From the NCBI RefSeq assembly GCF_032164335.1, contig NZ_CP134152.1, positions 2,108,001 to 2,172,000 of the forward strand: a stretch of 64,000 nucleotides of DNA, written 5' to 3'. Position 1 is the stretch's first letter. Each line of letters opens with the position of its first letter. Shown piece by piece: positions 26,976 through 36,730 of the stretch. The DNA comes from Winslowiella toletana. GTDB taxonomy: Bacteria > Pseudomonadota > Gammaproteobacteria > Enterobacterales > Enterobacteriaceae. The translations under genes were made by a program, and so were the position numbers. The notes beneath the pieces were generated by a model that saw only the letters and a program-made list of their open reading frames with translations, had not been told where the DNA came from and ran no database searches.

Positions 26976-28385
26976 ATGGATGAAAAAAAACGGATCCTCA
27001 TCATAGATGACGATACCGGAATTTTAAGCAGCCTTGAATTATTGCTGCGTATGGAAGGCTATGATGTAACCCTTGAAACGCAGGCCAGCCAGCTGATGCG
27101 GCATCTCACCAGTAAGCCGTTTGACCTGGTGCTGATGGATATGAATTTCCAGAAGGATACGACTTCAGGCAAAGAGGGGCTGCAGCTCCTCGATGAGCTG
27201 AAAAAGTTTGACGACTGTCTGCCTGCTGTGACCATGACCGGGTGGGGCAGCGTGGATATTATCGTCAACGCGATGCGTGCCGGCGCAGCAGACTTCATTC
27301 AAAAACCCTGGGATAATGAACGTTTGCTGAGCATTGTTCAGCAGCAAATCGAACTCAGTCGTGCAAGACGTTCAGGAAACTGTTTACGGGAAGAGAATAA
27401 ACTCCTGAAACGTGCTCGCGATGATGACATGGACAGTAAGTGGGTGGTTCAATCCCGTTCCATGCAACAGCTGCTGAACATGGTTCAGGCTGTCTCGCGA
27501 ACGGATACCAGCATTCTTATTCTGGGCGAAAATGGCACGGGCAAAAGTTTGCTGGCGCGCCATATTCACCATCTCTCATCCCGCAAAGACAATAGCCTGG
27601 TTGAGGTTAATACCGGCTGCATTAACGAACATCTGTTTGAGAGTGAAATGTTTGGGCATGTGAAAGGCGCGTTCACCGATGCGCGCGAAAACCGCATCGG
27701 ACGCTTTGAGCTGGCAGACAAAGGCACCCTGTTTCTGGATGAGATTGGCAACCTGCCGTTGTCACAGCAGGTGAAATTGCTGCGTGTTCTCGAAGAGCGG
27801 CAGTTTGAGCGTGTCGGCTCCTCCCGTACGCAAAAAACGAATTGCAGGATCATTGCAGCAACCAATGCCGATCTGGAAAAAGCCGTGGCTAACGGCGCTT
27901 TCCGCCAGGATTTACTGTACCGACTTAATGTTATTCAGTTACATCTGCCGGCGCTGCGTGAAAGGCAGGAGGACATTGAGATTCTGGCAGAGCGCTTTCT
28001 GATGCGCTTTGCACGAAAGTACAATAAACCCGTGCCGCAGTTATCCCGCCCGGCCATTCAGGGACTGCATGACTACACCTGGCCGGGGAATATTCGTGAA
28101 CTAAGCCACCTCATTGAGCGGGCCGTCCTCCTCTGCAGGGATAACAGGATCGACATTGAGGATCTCTGTCTGCCGGGAAATGAGGAGATGCAGCCGCGGC
28201 GCGTTGAACCCGTGACTGAAGGAGAGTCCGCTGACTCACTGACCCTGGCGGAAATAGAAAAATCACTGTTGCTGAAACGCCTGCATCAATATGAGGGAAA
28301 TGCGATTAAAGCCGCAGACTCGCTTGGCCTTAGCCGCAGTGCTTTTTATCGCAGACTGGACAAGCTAAAAATAAGTCATGAGTAA
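26976..28385 (+). CDS. NtrC-type sigma-54 response regulator
   Basis: Response regulator of 469 residues. The receiver domain (about 5-120) has acidic pocket IDDD, phospho-acceptor Asp in LVLMDMNF, Thr in VTMTGWG and Lys in FIQKPWD. The AAA+ domain (about 155-380) has Walker A GENGTGKS near residue 183, the sigma-54-contact loop as GAFTDA near residue 231 (canonical GAFTGA), and Walker B LFLDEIG. A Fis-type HTH closes the protein (NAIKAADSLGLSRSAFYRRL). It activates sigma-54 holoenzyme. The consensus sigma-54 promoter upstream of this gene's own operon makes it the probable activator. It overlaps the kinase gene by 8 bases. Confidence 0.92.
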   Translation: MDEKKRILIIDDDTGILSSLELLLRMEGYDVTLETQASQLMRHLTSKPFDLVLMDMNFQKDTTSGKEGLQLLDELKKFDDCLPAVTMTGWGSVDIIVNAMRAGAADFIQKPWDNERLLSIVQQQIELSRARRSGNCLREENKLLKRARDDDMDSKWVVQSRSMQQLLNMVQAVSRTDTSILILGENGTGKSLLARHIHHLSSRKDNSLVEVNTGCINEHLFESEMFGHVKGAFTDARENRIGRFELADKGTLFLDEIGNLPLSQQVKLLRVLEERQFERVGSSRTQKTNCRIIAATNADLEKAVANGAFRQDLLYRLNVIQLHLPALRERQEDIEILAERFLMRFARKYNKPVPQLSRPAIQGLHDYTWPGNIRELSHLIERAVLLCRDNRIDIEDLCLPGNEEMQPRRVEPVTEGESADSLTLAEIEKSLLLKRLHQYEGNAIKAADSLGLSRSAFYRRLDKLKISHE

Positions 28386-29691
28386 ACTTTTCGACACCTT
28401 CAGGTTACGGTATTTCATTCTGTGCAGCCTCTCTTCGCTGGGGGGGATACTGGCCTATCTGCTTCTCTGGGGATTTCCGTCGCAGTCTCCTTACCTCAAA
28501 ATATTAACTGTTCTGATTTTAGCGGTAACGTCACTCTATTCTGGCTACCACTTTTTTCTGCAACTGAATAATAAAGTCAATGTGATCTCAAATCTGCTTG
28601 AGGCCGTGGAACAGGAAGATTTCAGCCTGCGGGGAAGCACCAAAGGACGGGACATCTTTGACTGCGTAATCAGTCAGATCAACGCTATTGCCATGCAGCT
28701 ATCACGTCATCGTCAGCAGCAGCGTGAAATGGATTTCCTGTTACAGAAAGTGCTCTCTAATATCAGCATTTCCATTTTCGCTCTCGACAGTCAGCATCGG
28801 GTCATCTGGTGTAATGATGCCGCCGCACGGATGCTGGAGCGTCCCATCGAATCGCTGATCGGTGAGGACGGCGAGCAGTGGCAGTCAGGCTGGCTGTTGA
28901 AAAATGCCAATACCGGCCATCCTGTTGAGTTCAGTCGTAATGGCCGGCCCGGTCGTTATAAGGTGAACAGCGATACCTATATCGTGGATGGCAAAAAAAA
29001 CGTGCTGTTATTCATCAATGACGTGGATGAGTTACTGCGACATGAGGAAAAAAAGGCCTGGCAGAATTTGCTGCGCGTCATCAGTCATGAAATCAATAAC
29101 TCGCTGAGTCCCATCGCCTCCATAAGCCAGATGCTGCAACAGCATTACCGCACCCATGCCGCTCAGGCACCAGAGGGCTTTGTGGAGGGCGTCGATTTGA
29201 TTAACCGCAGAGCAAAAGAGCTGATTACCTTCATCAGCAGTTATCAGCAGCTGAACAAACTGGCCCCGTCTAACCGGGTGGAAGAGGATCTGGCCGGGCT
29301 GATTAAAGAACTGCCTTTACTCTTTATGCACCGTAAGTTTGAGCTTGATGGGCCAGAACCCCTGACGGCCAGAATCGATCGGGGGCAAATTTATCAACTG
29401 CTGATTAATCTGGTCAAAAATGCCGATGAGGCGATGGGGGATAATCCGGGCGCGATCACCCTTATCTGGCAGGCGCAAAATGACCGGGTTCTGATCTCTC
29501 TCCTGGACAGCGGGGTCGGGTTGAGCAATCCGGACAATCTCTTTGTTCCTTTCTATACGACCAAGTCAGCAGGCAGTGGAATAGGATTAATATTGTGCCG
29601 CCAGATTGCTGAACAGCACGATGGCTACTTAACGTTAAAAAATCGCGACGGGATGCCGGGATGCCATGCCACCATTAGCCTGCAACGATAA
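28378..29691 (+). CDS. Sensor histidine kinase partnered with the NtrC-type regulator
   Basis: Membrane kinase of 437 residues. Two N-terminal TM segments are separated by only a few residues (LGGILAYLLLWGF and ILTVLILAVTSLYSGYHFF), so there is almost no periplasmic domain. A HAMP-like stretch and a PAS-like domain (ISIFALDSQHRVIWCNDAAARML) follow. The phospho-acceptor His is in VISHEINNSLSPI. The ATPase domain has N box LINLVKNADEAM, G1 DSGVGL and G2 GSGIGL. The layout suggests sensing within the membrane or cytoplasm. It overlaps both neighbours, so regulator, kinase and phosphopantetheinyl transferase are co-translated. Confidence 0.9.
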   Translation: MSKLFDTFRLRYFILCSLSSLGGILAYLLLWGFPSQSPYLKILTVLILAVTSLYSGYHFFLQLNNKVNVISNLLEAVEQEDFSLRGSTKGRDIFDCVISQINAIAMQLSRHRQQQREMDFLLQKVLSNISISIFALDSQHRVIWCNDAAARMLERPIESLIGEDGEQWQSGWLLKNANTGHPVEFSRNGRPGRYKVNSDTYIVDGKKNVLLFINDVDELLRHEEKKAWQNLLRVISHEINNSLSPIASISQMLQQHYRTHAAQAPEGFVEGVDLINRRAKELITFISSYQQLNKLAPSNRVEEDLAGLIKELPLLFMHRKFELDGPEPLTARIDRGQIYQLLINLVKNADEAMGDNPGAITLIWQAQNDRVLISLLDSGVGLSNPDNLFVPFYTTKSAGSGIGLILCRQIAEQHDGYLTLKNRDGMPGCHATISLQR

Positions 29692-30328
29692 AGCAACGCC
29701 CGGACCCGAGTCCGGGCAGGCGTATTGTCTGGTTCGTTCGTTTGAACACACCCCGGACGGCCCGTTAAGGCGTGATGCGATACAGGGCTGGCTACGCGCT
29801 ACGCTTGCTGACACGCTGCAGATCCCGCCTGAAGAGTTACAGCTTGCCAGAACCCCGGCCGGCAAGCCCTGGCTGCCTGCTCATGCATGGCTGCATTTTA
29901 ATTTATCTCACAGTGGCACGCTGGCTGCGGTAGCGATGAGCAGCCAGTATCCGGTCGGCGTGGATATTGAGCATGTCACGGGGAAAGCTGAGATTAAACG
30001 AAGAGTAGCAGACCGTTTTTTTCATCCTGTTGAACGCGCATGGCTGGAGGCGCAGACGGATGATGATCTGCTGCACTTCACTACGCTCTGGAGCCTTAAA
30101 GAGGCCTGGCTCAAAATGTCCGGAACGGGTCTGGCTCAACCACTCTCATCGTTTTACGTGTTACCCGGGAAGGAAGGGAGGGCAAGAATCTGTGGGCGTG
30201 AAGGAGCGGCGGTGGGACTGGCACACTATCAGACTCTGCAGGAAGATCGTCGTTACTCTCTGGCATGCGTTGCAGGCAGAGCGCTGAAAAACCCGCCGTT
30301 ACGCTGGCGGGTTATTTTTCAGCGGTGA
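29666..30328 (+). CDS. Sfp-type 4'-phosphopantetheinyl transferase
   Basis: Enzyme of 220 residues that transfers phosphopantetheine from CoA to carrier-protein domains, activating NRPS/PKS megasynthases. Family motifs in order are PAGKPWLP, HFNLSHSG, the Mg-binding GVDIEHV, and WSLKEAWLKMSGTGL. It overlaps the kinase gene by 26 bases. Nothing in this window encodes a carrier protein for it, which, with the truncated monooxygenase opposite, suggests that its megasynthase substrate has been lost or lies elsewhere. The last codons overlap a terminator hairpin. Confidence 0.9.
   Translation: MPPLACNDKATPGPESGQAYCLVRSFEHTPDGPLRRDAIQGWLRATLADTLQIPPEELQLARTPAGKPWLPAHAWLHFNLSHSGTLAAVAMSSQYPVGVDIEHVTGKAEIKRRVADRFFHPVERAWLEAQTDDDLLHFTTLWSLKEAWLKMSGTGLAQPLSSFYVLPGKEGRARICGREGAAVGLAHYQTLQEDRRYSLACVAGRALKNPPLRWRVIFQR
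30290..30319 (+). terminator. Terminator at the end of the phosphopantetheinyl transferase gene
   Basis: AACCCGCC-N8-GGCGGGTT followed by ATTTTTC. The hairpin lies inside the last codons of the coding sequence, and closes the operon that starts at the sigma-54 promoter. Confidence 0.75.
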
Positions 30329-30350
30329 GATGTGAAGCCGGTGCCCGTCA

Positions 30351-31007
30351 TTAAGCACAATCAGAGGTGGAGACCTCACTGGCAAACGTGCCAGCTGAAC
30401 CGGTATCAACATTAGCAGAAGGACTGACCGACATCCGCGCTCCGGCTGCAAGCGTGCCGGTAATGCGTGGGATATGACATAGTGCTGTTTCCGCACCCAT
30501 ACTCATCCGTACCGTAGCTGATTTTGCGGAAAAGTCTGCGGGCTTACGGTTAAAACTGCCGCCCATCGCCAGCTCCAGTTGCAATTCATCTGTTTTGCCT
30601 GCGGCGCGAATGTCTGTGCCCATGCTTCCTTTGACACTGAGCTGTGCAGGGCTGACTGAGCATGCCTCTGCATCGATTTTTACGCCAGCTTTTCCGGACA
30701 AGGCCGTCAGCGGCTGGCTGGTATAAAGGGTAATATTCAGCGTATTCGACACAAAACGATCGTCCTCGGCCGCTCTGTTATTTAACAGCAGGTTACCGCT
30801 CTGGTTAGTAACCTGGAATTTATTCAGCGTATCCTGGGAACCCGAGACAACCAGCGCGGGAGCAGAGGCACATTTTATCGTCAGGTTTATCCCTTGCTGC
30901 GCGCTTACCGCAGTGAACGCTTCAACCGGGATGTTTTTTTCTGCGGCCTGAGCGGTTCCGCAGAAAAGCAGGGCCAGGAACGTCATTCCGGCAGTCGTGT
31001 TTTTCAT
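30351..31007 (-). CDS. DUF2807-like secreted protein
   Basis: A 218-residue protein with a Sec signal peptide (ending TAQAA). The mature body resembles the DUF2807/GIN-domain beta-helix (VEAFTAVSAQQGINLTIKCA, then repeated strand motifs with AALSVKGSMGTDI-like spacing). Several cysteines suggest an extracytoplasmic location. Its ATG overlaps the stop of the upstream monooxygenase gene (ATGA), so it belonged to the same operon. Function unknown; family call is moderately confident. The operon is now promoterless on its 5' side unless the inserted element supplies one. Confidence 0.65.
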   Translation of the reverse strand: MKNTTAGMTFLALLFCGTAQAAEKNIPVEAFTAVSAQQGINLTIKCASAPALVVSGSQDTLNKFQVTNQSGNLLLNNRAAEDDRFVSNTLNITLYTSQPLTALSGKAGVKIDAEACSVSPAQLSVKGSMGTDIRAAGKTDELQLELAMGGSFNRKPADFSAKSATVRMSMGAETALCHIPRITGTLAAGARMSVSPSANVDTGSAGTFASEVSTSDCA

Positions 31008-31546
31008 GATATTTCCTTATTTATCAGTGAGGCCAGGGTGATAATCGTTGTTCTGACACTCTCTTCAGTCATGCCGAAATCAACCAGGCAGGCGATCTCA
31101 TCAATGCCTCTTTGCTTCAGCGCGATAAGTTGCTGTCGACACTCGGCTGCCGAACCAAACAGGCCATACTGGGTAAGGTATTTTTCAACACCCCATTTCA
31201 GCGTGTACGCCTGCCGTTTATGAGTTTCGCCTGTCTGCGGGGAGGAAGGTTGACTGAGATTGTTGGAAAGCTGCATAAATGCAGATAAATACTGATGCAG
31301 AGCCGGTCGCAGTTCATCCAGCATCGCAGCTTTCTCAGGACCCGCCTGGGTATGCATCATCAGCGTAACTTTTCCGGTTTTGGGCGCGAAGCCCGCATCG
31401 ATACGTGCCTGGCGATAACGGGCGCAGTTGATATCCAGCTGCTCCCATGTCTGATTGATCAGGTGTGTCAGCACATGGCAGCCCCGTTTTCCTGCTTCGT
31501 CGAACATATCAGGGTTGTTGCCGGCGGTAATCCATACGGGGATGTT
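31004..31546 (-). pseudogene. 5'-truncated luciferase-like monooxygenase (natural-product type)
   Basis: About 180 C-terminal residues of a flavin-dependent luciferase-like monooxygenase. The recognisable family segments are NIPVWITAGNNPDMFDEAG, GCHVLTHLINQ and KVTLMMHT, then AECRQQLIALKQRGIDEIACLVDFG. The frame runs straight into the IS3-family element at 31547, so the N-terminal half is gone. These sequences resemble the MupA/Atu3671-type subfamily commonly encoded within or beside NRPS/PKS genes. This is the clearest sign that a biosynthetic cluster once continued to the right. Confidence 0.8.
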
Positions 31547-32713
<1,167 letters not shown>

Positions 32714-32831
32714 CAGAGCAGCCCATGGCAACGGCCAAGAGCGGCAATAAGGATAAGTTCGCAATTGTTGCCACAATTGATGTCTAGTCCTGATCAATGG
32801 GAAGCAGTTCAGCGTGTTTTTACAGGCTTTA

Positions 32832-33665
32832 TTAGTTTCGGTTATGGCCAAACTCCCGCGAGAGCAGTATTTGTTTCCAGTGAGTTTCGCGGCGGTCAAT
32901 TTCACCTTTTTCGGCATTAAGATCCATGACTTCGAGGATCGCGAAAGTGATATTCTGCAGTCGGTTTTCATCGCCTGTGCCGAAAGCTTCCTTAAGCCCT
33001 ACATTGCCGCCGTGCCCGGAACCAAAATAATATTCCCATCGGCCCCATATCCCCTCGATTCCATCGGCTTTTCCAACATAGAGTTTTCCGCCGTCCCGAT
33101 CAGTTAATACATAGATGCCTTTAACCATGGACAGTGCGGTACGCCAGGATTGCAGATTAAGTCTGAGGATCGAGCCGATGCTGTTCCGGTCCAGCACGAC
33201 GTTACGGTAGCCTGGAAACTCGCCGAAGGTCAGACGTGCCGGGGTGATGGCGCTGATAACCAGTTCGCTCTGAATACTTTCACCGAGGCGAATGAAGTTA
33301 CGGACTGTATTTTTAAAGCTGATATACATCCTTCCAGCGTATTCTTCAGTCTCTGGGATTTTCTGGAGGTGGTACTGATAATACAGTTCCTCACGATCAG
33401 GGTAGGCTTTCTTTCCCGCGTTGCCTATCTGCTGAAATGCTCCCGCAAATAGCCAAGTTTCAGTCCCCGGGATCCTGATCAGTGAAACGACATATCTGCG
33501 GCTAAACTCCTGTCGCTTCTGCCAGCACTGCCAGTCGTCGAAAGTGCCTCCACGGAATTTAACAAGCGGATCCTCTTTATAATCATTTAATTGCGCAAGA
33601 TGGACTTTGGTGGCTTCAGGCGTCAGATCCGGAAACTCCATCTTCAGATAATCAAAAAGCTTCAA
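32832..33665 (-). CDS. GIY-YIG nuclease-domain protein
   Basis: A 277-residue protein with a unique N-terminal region (about 1-175) and a C-terminal GIY-YIG endonuclease domain. The two signature strands are GIYVLTDRDGGKLYVGKA (GIY…YVG). The catalytic Arg is likely in RWEYYFGSGHGG and the metal-binding Glu in IDRRETHWKQ, with Asn in the FGHNRN end. The N-terminal part has no domain I recognise. Stand-alone genes of this type occur in restriction-like and anti-phage settings and as homing enzymes. It lies next to a broken integrase, so a mobile, possibly defensive role is plausible but unproven. Confidence 0.75.
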   Translation of the reverse strand: MKLFDYLKMEFPDLTPEATKVHLAQLNDYKEDPLVKFRGGTFDDWQCWQKRQEFSRRYVVSLIRIPGTETWLFAGAFQQIGNAGKKAYPDREELYYQYHLQKIPETEEYAGRMYISFKNTVRNFIRLGESIQSELVISAITPARLTFGEFPGYRNVVLDRNSIGSILRLNLQSWRTALSMVKGIYVLTDRDGGKLYVGKADGIEGIWGRWEYYFGSGHGGNVGLKEAFGTGDENRLQNITFAILEVMDLNAEKGEIDRRETHWKQILLSREFGHNRN

Positions 33666-33937
33666 TTCCTCTCCTTAATAATCAGCTGAGTCTGTTAACT
33701 TTTTGCCGTGGCTTCACGTTACATGCCCGCATTCCACTGAGCTGTTGCTCACAAATTAACACGATTCGATTTCAGCAACGTTCTCTTCTGGTAGGTAACT
33801 TACTGACGGCTGAATAAGATACTGACCTGCTCTCTTTAAATTGACATAGATGACTATATTGGCAACGTCCGCTTCTGGCACAAAGCGGACCCTGAGGAAT
33901 GAGTTCTATCCTCGTGGTTCACTAAGTGCAGTATATT

Positions 33938-35101
33938 CTACACGACTCCTGCTACCCATTTGTCCAACATATCAGCCCATTCCTGCATGATCACTTAACG
34001 CTCATCAAGATAAGTTGCATGGTTGTATGTGAGACGAACATTGTTGGTATCAGCGTGCGCAAGTTGGGCCTCAATAGCATCAGGACGATAGCCCATCTCG
34101 TTTAAACGCGTACTTCCTGTAGTTCTGGTAGCATGGGGGCTATAAATGCCACTCCAGCCGAGGCTTTTAAGTAGCTAGCGCAGCGAGTGCGATGTCATTG
34201 GACCTAACGGATTATCCCTGCCCGAAAAAAGGTGCTGTCGATGCCCGGTTAATCCCTGTAGCGTTCTGAGCATGTTGACAGCCTGGGAGGGAAGGGGAAT
34301 AACGTGTTCTCTGCGGGCTTTCATTCGCGTTGACGGAATAGTCCACAGTGCGTTATCAAGATCGAATTCTGTCCATTCTGCCTCAGTTACTTCGGCTGGT
34401 CGCGCCAGCGTCCACCCCATTAGCCACTTACAATAGTTAACCTGATATGAGCCACGACTGTTGTCAAAACAGCTTAATAGCTTCCCGATTTGCTGGGGAT
34501 TCAGTGCTTGTTTGTGTTGTATCTTATTAGCCGGAAGGGCCTTGCGCGCATGCCATACAGCATCGCTACCAGCTCTAAGCGTCGCGACTGCCAACTCGAA
34601 AACTGATGAAACGGTGCGACGAGCTTCAGCTGCAACTGTCGGTGCGCCGCGTTTAGCGGTTTACTGAAGAATTTTACGAATATGATGCGGCTTGATTTCT
34701 CTAATAGGGAGTTTGCCTGTAACGGGGAAAACCACACGTTCAAGCATATCCAGCCGCCGTTTTCGGTGATTTCGGCCCAATCTTTCATCAGTCACCACTC
34801 TTTGGCGATAAGCTCAAAGGTGTTTGATGCATCATTGACCTTGCGGATCTTATCTAACTGACGAGCCTGTGTCGGACTAACTCCATCCGCGAATTTCTCG
34901 CGAGCTTCGGCGAGTTCTACCGCTGGATAGTCGCCCAACGCTCACATGCTGGATTTACCCCTGAGTTAACCGATAGCACCATGCCTTTTTGCCATTGGGT
35001 TTTACTACGAGGTACAGGCCATTGAAACCATTGAGGTGGTACAACTTTTCTTTAGGTTTAGCATTACTGCAGTGAGTATCGATAAGGATAACGGACATCA
35101 T
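33938..35101 (-). pseudogene. Broken P4-type tyrosine integrase
   Basis: Reading leftward from 35101: the N-terminal arm-binding domain (KEKLYHLNGFNGLYLVVKPN), a middle part with frame breaks around 34960-34600, a catalytic stretch at about 34594-34175 (LARPAEVTEAEWTEFDLDN, TRMKARREHVIPLP), a stop after HSLR, then the rest of the catalytic domain (GIYSPHATRTTGSTRLNEMG, AHADTNNVRLTYNHATYLDE). At least three lesions are present: two frameshifts and two in-frame stops or equivalent. Both the order and the family identity are clear. It marks the right border of the accessory region beside ychF. Confidence 0.85.
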
Positions 35102-35214
35102 TTATTGTGCCGCTTTTGCGCTCACTTAAAATGAAGATGGAAGAATGTTGTACTCATCCATGTACTCATTTTTGACAGCGTTGTTACGAGATGAGTTGAG
35201 ACATTATGAAATAA

Positions 35215-35240
35215 AAAATCCACGCAATTGCGTGGATTTT
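35215..35240. terminator. Bidirectional terminator downstream of ychF
   Basis: AAAATCCACGC-AATT-GCGTGGATTTT, a perfect 11-bp stem with A and T tracts on both sides, 59 bases past the ychF stop. A second hairpin, ATGAGGTT-N6-AACCTCAT, follows at 35260-35281. Confidence 0.8.
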
Positions 35241-35298
35241 ATCGCTTTTTGTGATTCTTATGAGGTTCAGCGAAACCTCATGAGACAACAAATTTTAG

Positions 35299-36390
35299 TT
35301 AGACGTTAAACAAGAAGTTCATCACATCGCCATCTTTAACGATGTACTCTTTACCTTCTGAACGCATTTTGCCGGCTTCTTTCGCACCTTGTTCGCCCTT
35401 ATAGGCGATAAAGTCTTCAAAAGCGATGGTCTGAGCGCGGATAAAGCCTTTCTCGAAATCGGTGTGGATTTTACCGGCTGCCTGTGGTGCGGTCGCGCCA
35501 ACAGGAATAGTCCATGCACGCACTTCTTTCACGCCAGCGGTGAAGTAGGTCTGCAGGTTCAGCAGCGAGTAACCGGCGCGGATTACGCGGTTCAGACCCG
35601 GCTCTTCGAGGCCCAGTTCCGCCATAAACTCTTCACGGTCGGCATCGTCCAGCTCTGCGATATCCGATTCAACCGCTGCGCAAACCGGCACCACTACGGA
35701 ACCTTCCGCTTCAGCAATCGCACGTACCTGATCGAGATACGGGTTATTCTCAAAACCATCTTCGTTAACGTTAGCGATATACATGGTCGGCTTCAGCGTC
35801 AGGAAGCTCAGGTAACGGATGGCGGCTTTCTCGTCTTCATCCAGCTTCAGGGAGCGCAGCATGCCGGCGTTGGACAGATGCGGCAGGCATTTTTCCAGTG
35901 CCGCCTGTTCTGCTTTAGCGTCTTTATCGCCACCTTTGGCTTTCTTCTGTACGCGCTGCAAAGCACGTTCGCAGGTGTCGAGATCCGACAGCGCCAGTTC
36001 GGTGTTGATGACGTCAATATCGTCCGCCGGATTAACTTTACCCGCAACGTGAATAATATTGTCGTTTTCGAAGCAGCGTACGACATGACCAATCGCTTCA
36101 GTTTCACGAATGTTGGTCAGGAACTGGTTGCCAAGACCTTCACCTTTCGATGCACCTTTAACCAGGCCCGCGATATCAACGAATTCCATCGTGGTTGGCA
36201 GAATACGCTGTGGCTTAACGATCTCAGCCAGCTGGTCGAGACGTGAATCAGGCATCGGCACCACGCCGGTATTCGGCTCAATGGTGCAGAACGGGAAGTT
36301 TGCTGCTTCAATTCCCGCTTTAGTCAACGCATTGAACAGGGTGGATTTACCCACGTTAGGCAGGCCCACGATACCGCATTTGAATCCCAT
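35299..36390 (-). CDS. ychF: YchF (EngD), Obg-family ATPase
   Basis: Universally conserved P-loop protein of 363 residues that binds ATP in preference to GTP and associates with ribosomes. G1 is [14 protein letters not shown], followed by the G2/switch region with [11 protein letters not shown], and G3 is [20 protein letters not shown]. The altered G4 (NVNE in place of NKxD) explains the nucleotide preference. A coiled-coil insertion (about 130-170) and a C-terminal TGS domain ([20 protein letters not shown]) complete it. The length matches E. coli. In E. coli it is directly downstream of pth; here a SulP gene on the other strand separates the two. Confidence 0.97.
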   Translation of the reverse strand: MGFKCGIVGLPNVGKSTLFNALTKAGIEAANFPFCTIEPNTGVVPMPDSRLDQLAEIVKPQRILPTTMEFVDIAGLVKGASKGEGLGNQFLTNIRETEAIGHVVRCFENDNIIHVAGKVNPADDIDVINTELALSDLDTCERALQRVQKKAKGGDKDAKAEQAALEKCLPHLSNAGMLRSLKLDEDEKAAIRYLSFLTLKPTMYIANVNEDGFENNPYLDQVRAIAEAEGSVVVPVCAAVESDIAELDDADREEFMAELGLEEPGLNRVIRAGYSLLNLQTYFTAGVKEVRAWTIPVGATAPQAAGKIHTDFEKGFIRAQTIAFEDFIAYKGEQGAKEAGKMRSEGKEYIVKDGDVMNFLFNV

Positions 36391-36420
36391 GTTTGAATCA
36401 CCTTAATAGCTTGATAATCA

Positions 36421-36438
36421 AGGTATTTTAAAATACCT
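36421..36438. promoter_or_regulatory. 18-bp perfect palindrome upstream of ychF
   Basis: AGGTATTTTAAAATACCT is its own reverse complement and lies 30 bases upstream of the ychF start. It could be an operator or a residual hairpin; its role is unknown. Confidence 0.5.
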
Positions 36439-36730
36439 CAATAATGACATAGAAAAAACTTACGACATTATACACGTAATTATTACCGGGATGGCGGCGA
36501 TTTCATTCTGAGTGTAAAGTTATGGCTTGTGATCGCGATCTAATTTTCCGATACTAACGCCATCTATGACCAACGGAGAACCCTGCGGATGAACTGTTTT
36601 CTGCTTACGCCACCCTGAGTTTTCCCTCTCCTGCACGCGTTAATTGTTGCTGCTGTCTGAATGACAATCTTACTGTGCCCGACCTGGTCGGCGGCACGGC
36701 AATCTGATATCAAAAAAAAGTGAATACATT

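Noticed and set aside
35389..36246. Long plus-strand frame (285 codons) opposite ychF
   Set aside because: It is the antisense shadow of a highly conserved gene with biased codons; its predicted protein has no recognisable features.
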